20,902 nucleotides of DNA from UMGS1474 sp050946775 (lineage in GTDB: Bacteria > Bacillota > Clostridia > Oscillospirales > Acutalibacteraceae): the NCBI GenBank assembly GCA_050946775.1, contig JBMNVL010000023.1, positions 1-20,902 on the forward strand, given 5' to 3'. The translations under genes were made by a program, and so were the position numbers. Shown here in pieces: positions 20,421-20,902 of this stretch. The stretch's first letter is position 1. Each line of letters begins with the position of its first letter. Below the pieces are notes generated by a model that made no database searches, was not told where the DNA came from, and was given only the letters and a program-made list of their open reading frames with translations.

Positions 20421-20902
20421 TTAACTTTCACGTTTGTCCAGTCCAAGTAATAAAACGTTTATCCAACTCTTTTCCCACCTTATATCTTCTGCTTTTTCTA
20501 CGAATTGTATATTTTCCTTTCCTTGCGTCAATTTTTCCATTGCTTCTTTCGATTTTCGATCTTGACTGTCAAGCATCACCATAAATTTAACGTATTCTTC
20601 TATCGGAAGGTCTCCCGCTTTCGCTTTTCTCTCTTGTAACCCTTTCAGATCTTTTTCGATTCCGGCCTTTTGCTGAGCCCCATATTGTCCAATCCCGCAC
20701 GGAATATTCCCTTTTATTTCCGCAACGATTCCTTTTATTTCCGTATTGTTCTTAATATACTGTTGATCTATAACGACGTCATAACCATTCGCATTGACAT
20801 TTGTATTTTCCAGTTCATATTTCACTCCTACTATATTCCAGTCTTTGAGACGTTTAACAAAAGCGCTTGTCAACTCTCGTGTGATCAGATTATTGATTGG
20901 AG
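20421..20902 (-). CDS. Partial AT-rich gene, possible PD-(D/E)xK nuclease (N-terminus outside window)
   Basis: The last 160 residues of a protein whose frame stays open to the window edge; the first in-frame TTG (20873) is not needed, since upstream codons also look coding (..INNLITREL). It contains NGYDVVIDQQYI, about 13 residues, then VAEIKGNIPCG. An Asp followed by ExK (AEIKGN) is the arrangement of the PD-(D/E)xK nuclease core. The C-terminal half is charged and helical (KAGIEKDLKGLQERKAKAG). It is much richer in A and T than every neighbour and ends in its own terminator, suggesting horizontal gain. It may be a restriction endonuclease or related defence nuclease; this is tentative. Confidence 0.6.
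   Translation of the reverse strand, partial: PINNLITRELTSAFVKRLKDWNIVGVKYELENTNVNANGYDVVIDQQYIKNNTEIKGIVAEIKGNIPCGIGQYGAQQKAGIEKDLKGLQERKAKAGDLPIEEYVKFMVMLDSQDRKSKEAMEKLTQGKENIQFVEKAEDIRWEKSWINVLLLGLDKRES

Overview
The window looks like a chromosomal segment from a GC-rich Clostridia (Oscillospirales-like) Firmicute. Three things point that way: strong SD motifs (AGGAGG, GAGGTG), canonical TTGNNN-17-TATANT promoters, and families typical of that group (fused IspH/ribosomal protein S1, type III pantothenate kinase CoaX, ECF S component, YdbC/PC4-like protein, and a YlcI-like / small zinc-ribbon pair). Most genes are GC-rich. The last ~500 bases are clearly AT-rich and look foreign. I saw no rRNA, tRNA or CRISPR.

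Layout. (1) 1-3423, minus strand: a hexuronate (fructuronate to KDG to KDPG) catabolic cluster, in transcription order uxuA, an SDR-type mannonate oxidoreductase, eda, a ~400 bp gap full of small repeats, then a truncated kdgK. (2) 3525-5138, plus: coaX and an ECF transporter S component (probably for pantothenate), ending in a strong terminator. (3) 5154-7145, plus: a large lipoprotein with a C-terminal HEIWH zinc-peptidase motif. (4) 7264-7721: a divergent pair of tiny genes, a four-cysteine zinc ribbon (minus) and a ribbon-helix-helix-like YlcI/YnfO protein (plus), with a 19 bp-arm palindrome and a second related palindrome between them. (5) 7765-8404, minus: folE, with an inverted repeat over its promoter. 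(6) 8479-8793: a non-coding element with 45 bp near-perfect terminal inverted repeats and internal hairpins, MITE-like.

(7) 8807-16257, minus: one long run of six genes with almost no spacing, in transcription order a signal-peptide/C-terminal-TM surface protein, an RpiR-type regulator, a BaiN/HI0933-type flavoprotein, cmk, plsC, and ispH-rpsA fused in one frame. Two junctions are ATGA overlaps. (8) 16320-17028: a membrane-anchored XRE regulator (plus), convergent with uppP across a bidirectional terminator. (9) 17026-18736, minus: a lone fumarase beta subunit, a PC4/YdbC-like protein and uppP. (10) 18761-19922, plus: a DUF3810-type membrane HELAH protein, convergent across a bidirectional terminator with secG (minus). 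(11) 20348-20902, minus: an AT-rich partial gene with a possible PD-(D/E)xK nuclease core, cut by the window edge.

Working together: the sugar-acid genes convert fructuronate to mannonate, KDG and then pyruvate plus glyceraldehyde-3-phosphate. coaX and the S component fit CoA supply. cmk, plsC, ispH-rpsA, uppP and secG are growth-linked envelope, isoprenoid and translation functions. The less understood parts are the palindrome-controlled small-gene pair, the MITE-like element, the surface protein leading the core operon, and the edge nuclease-like gene.
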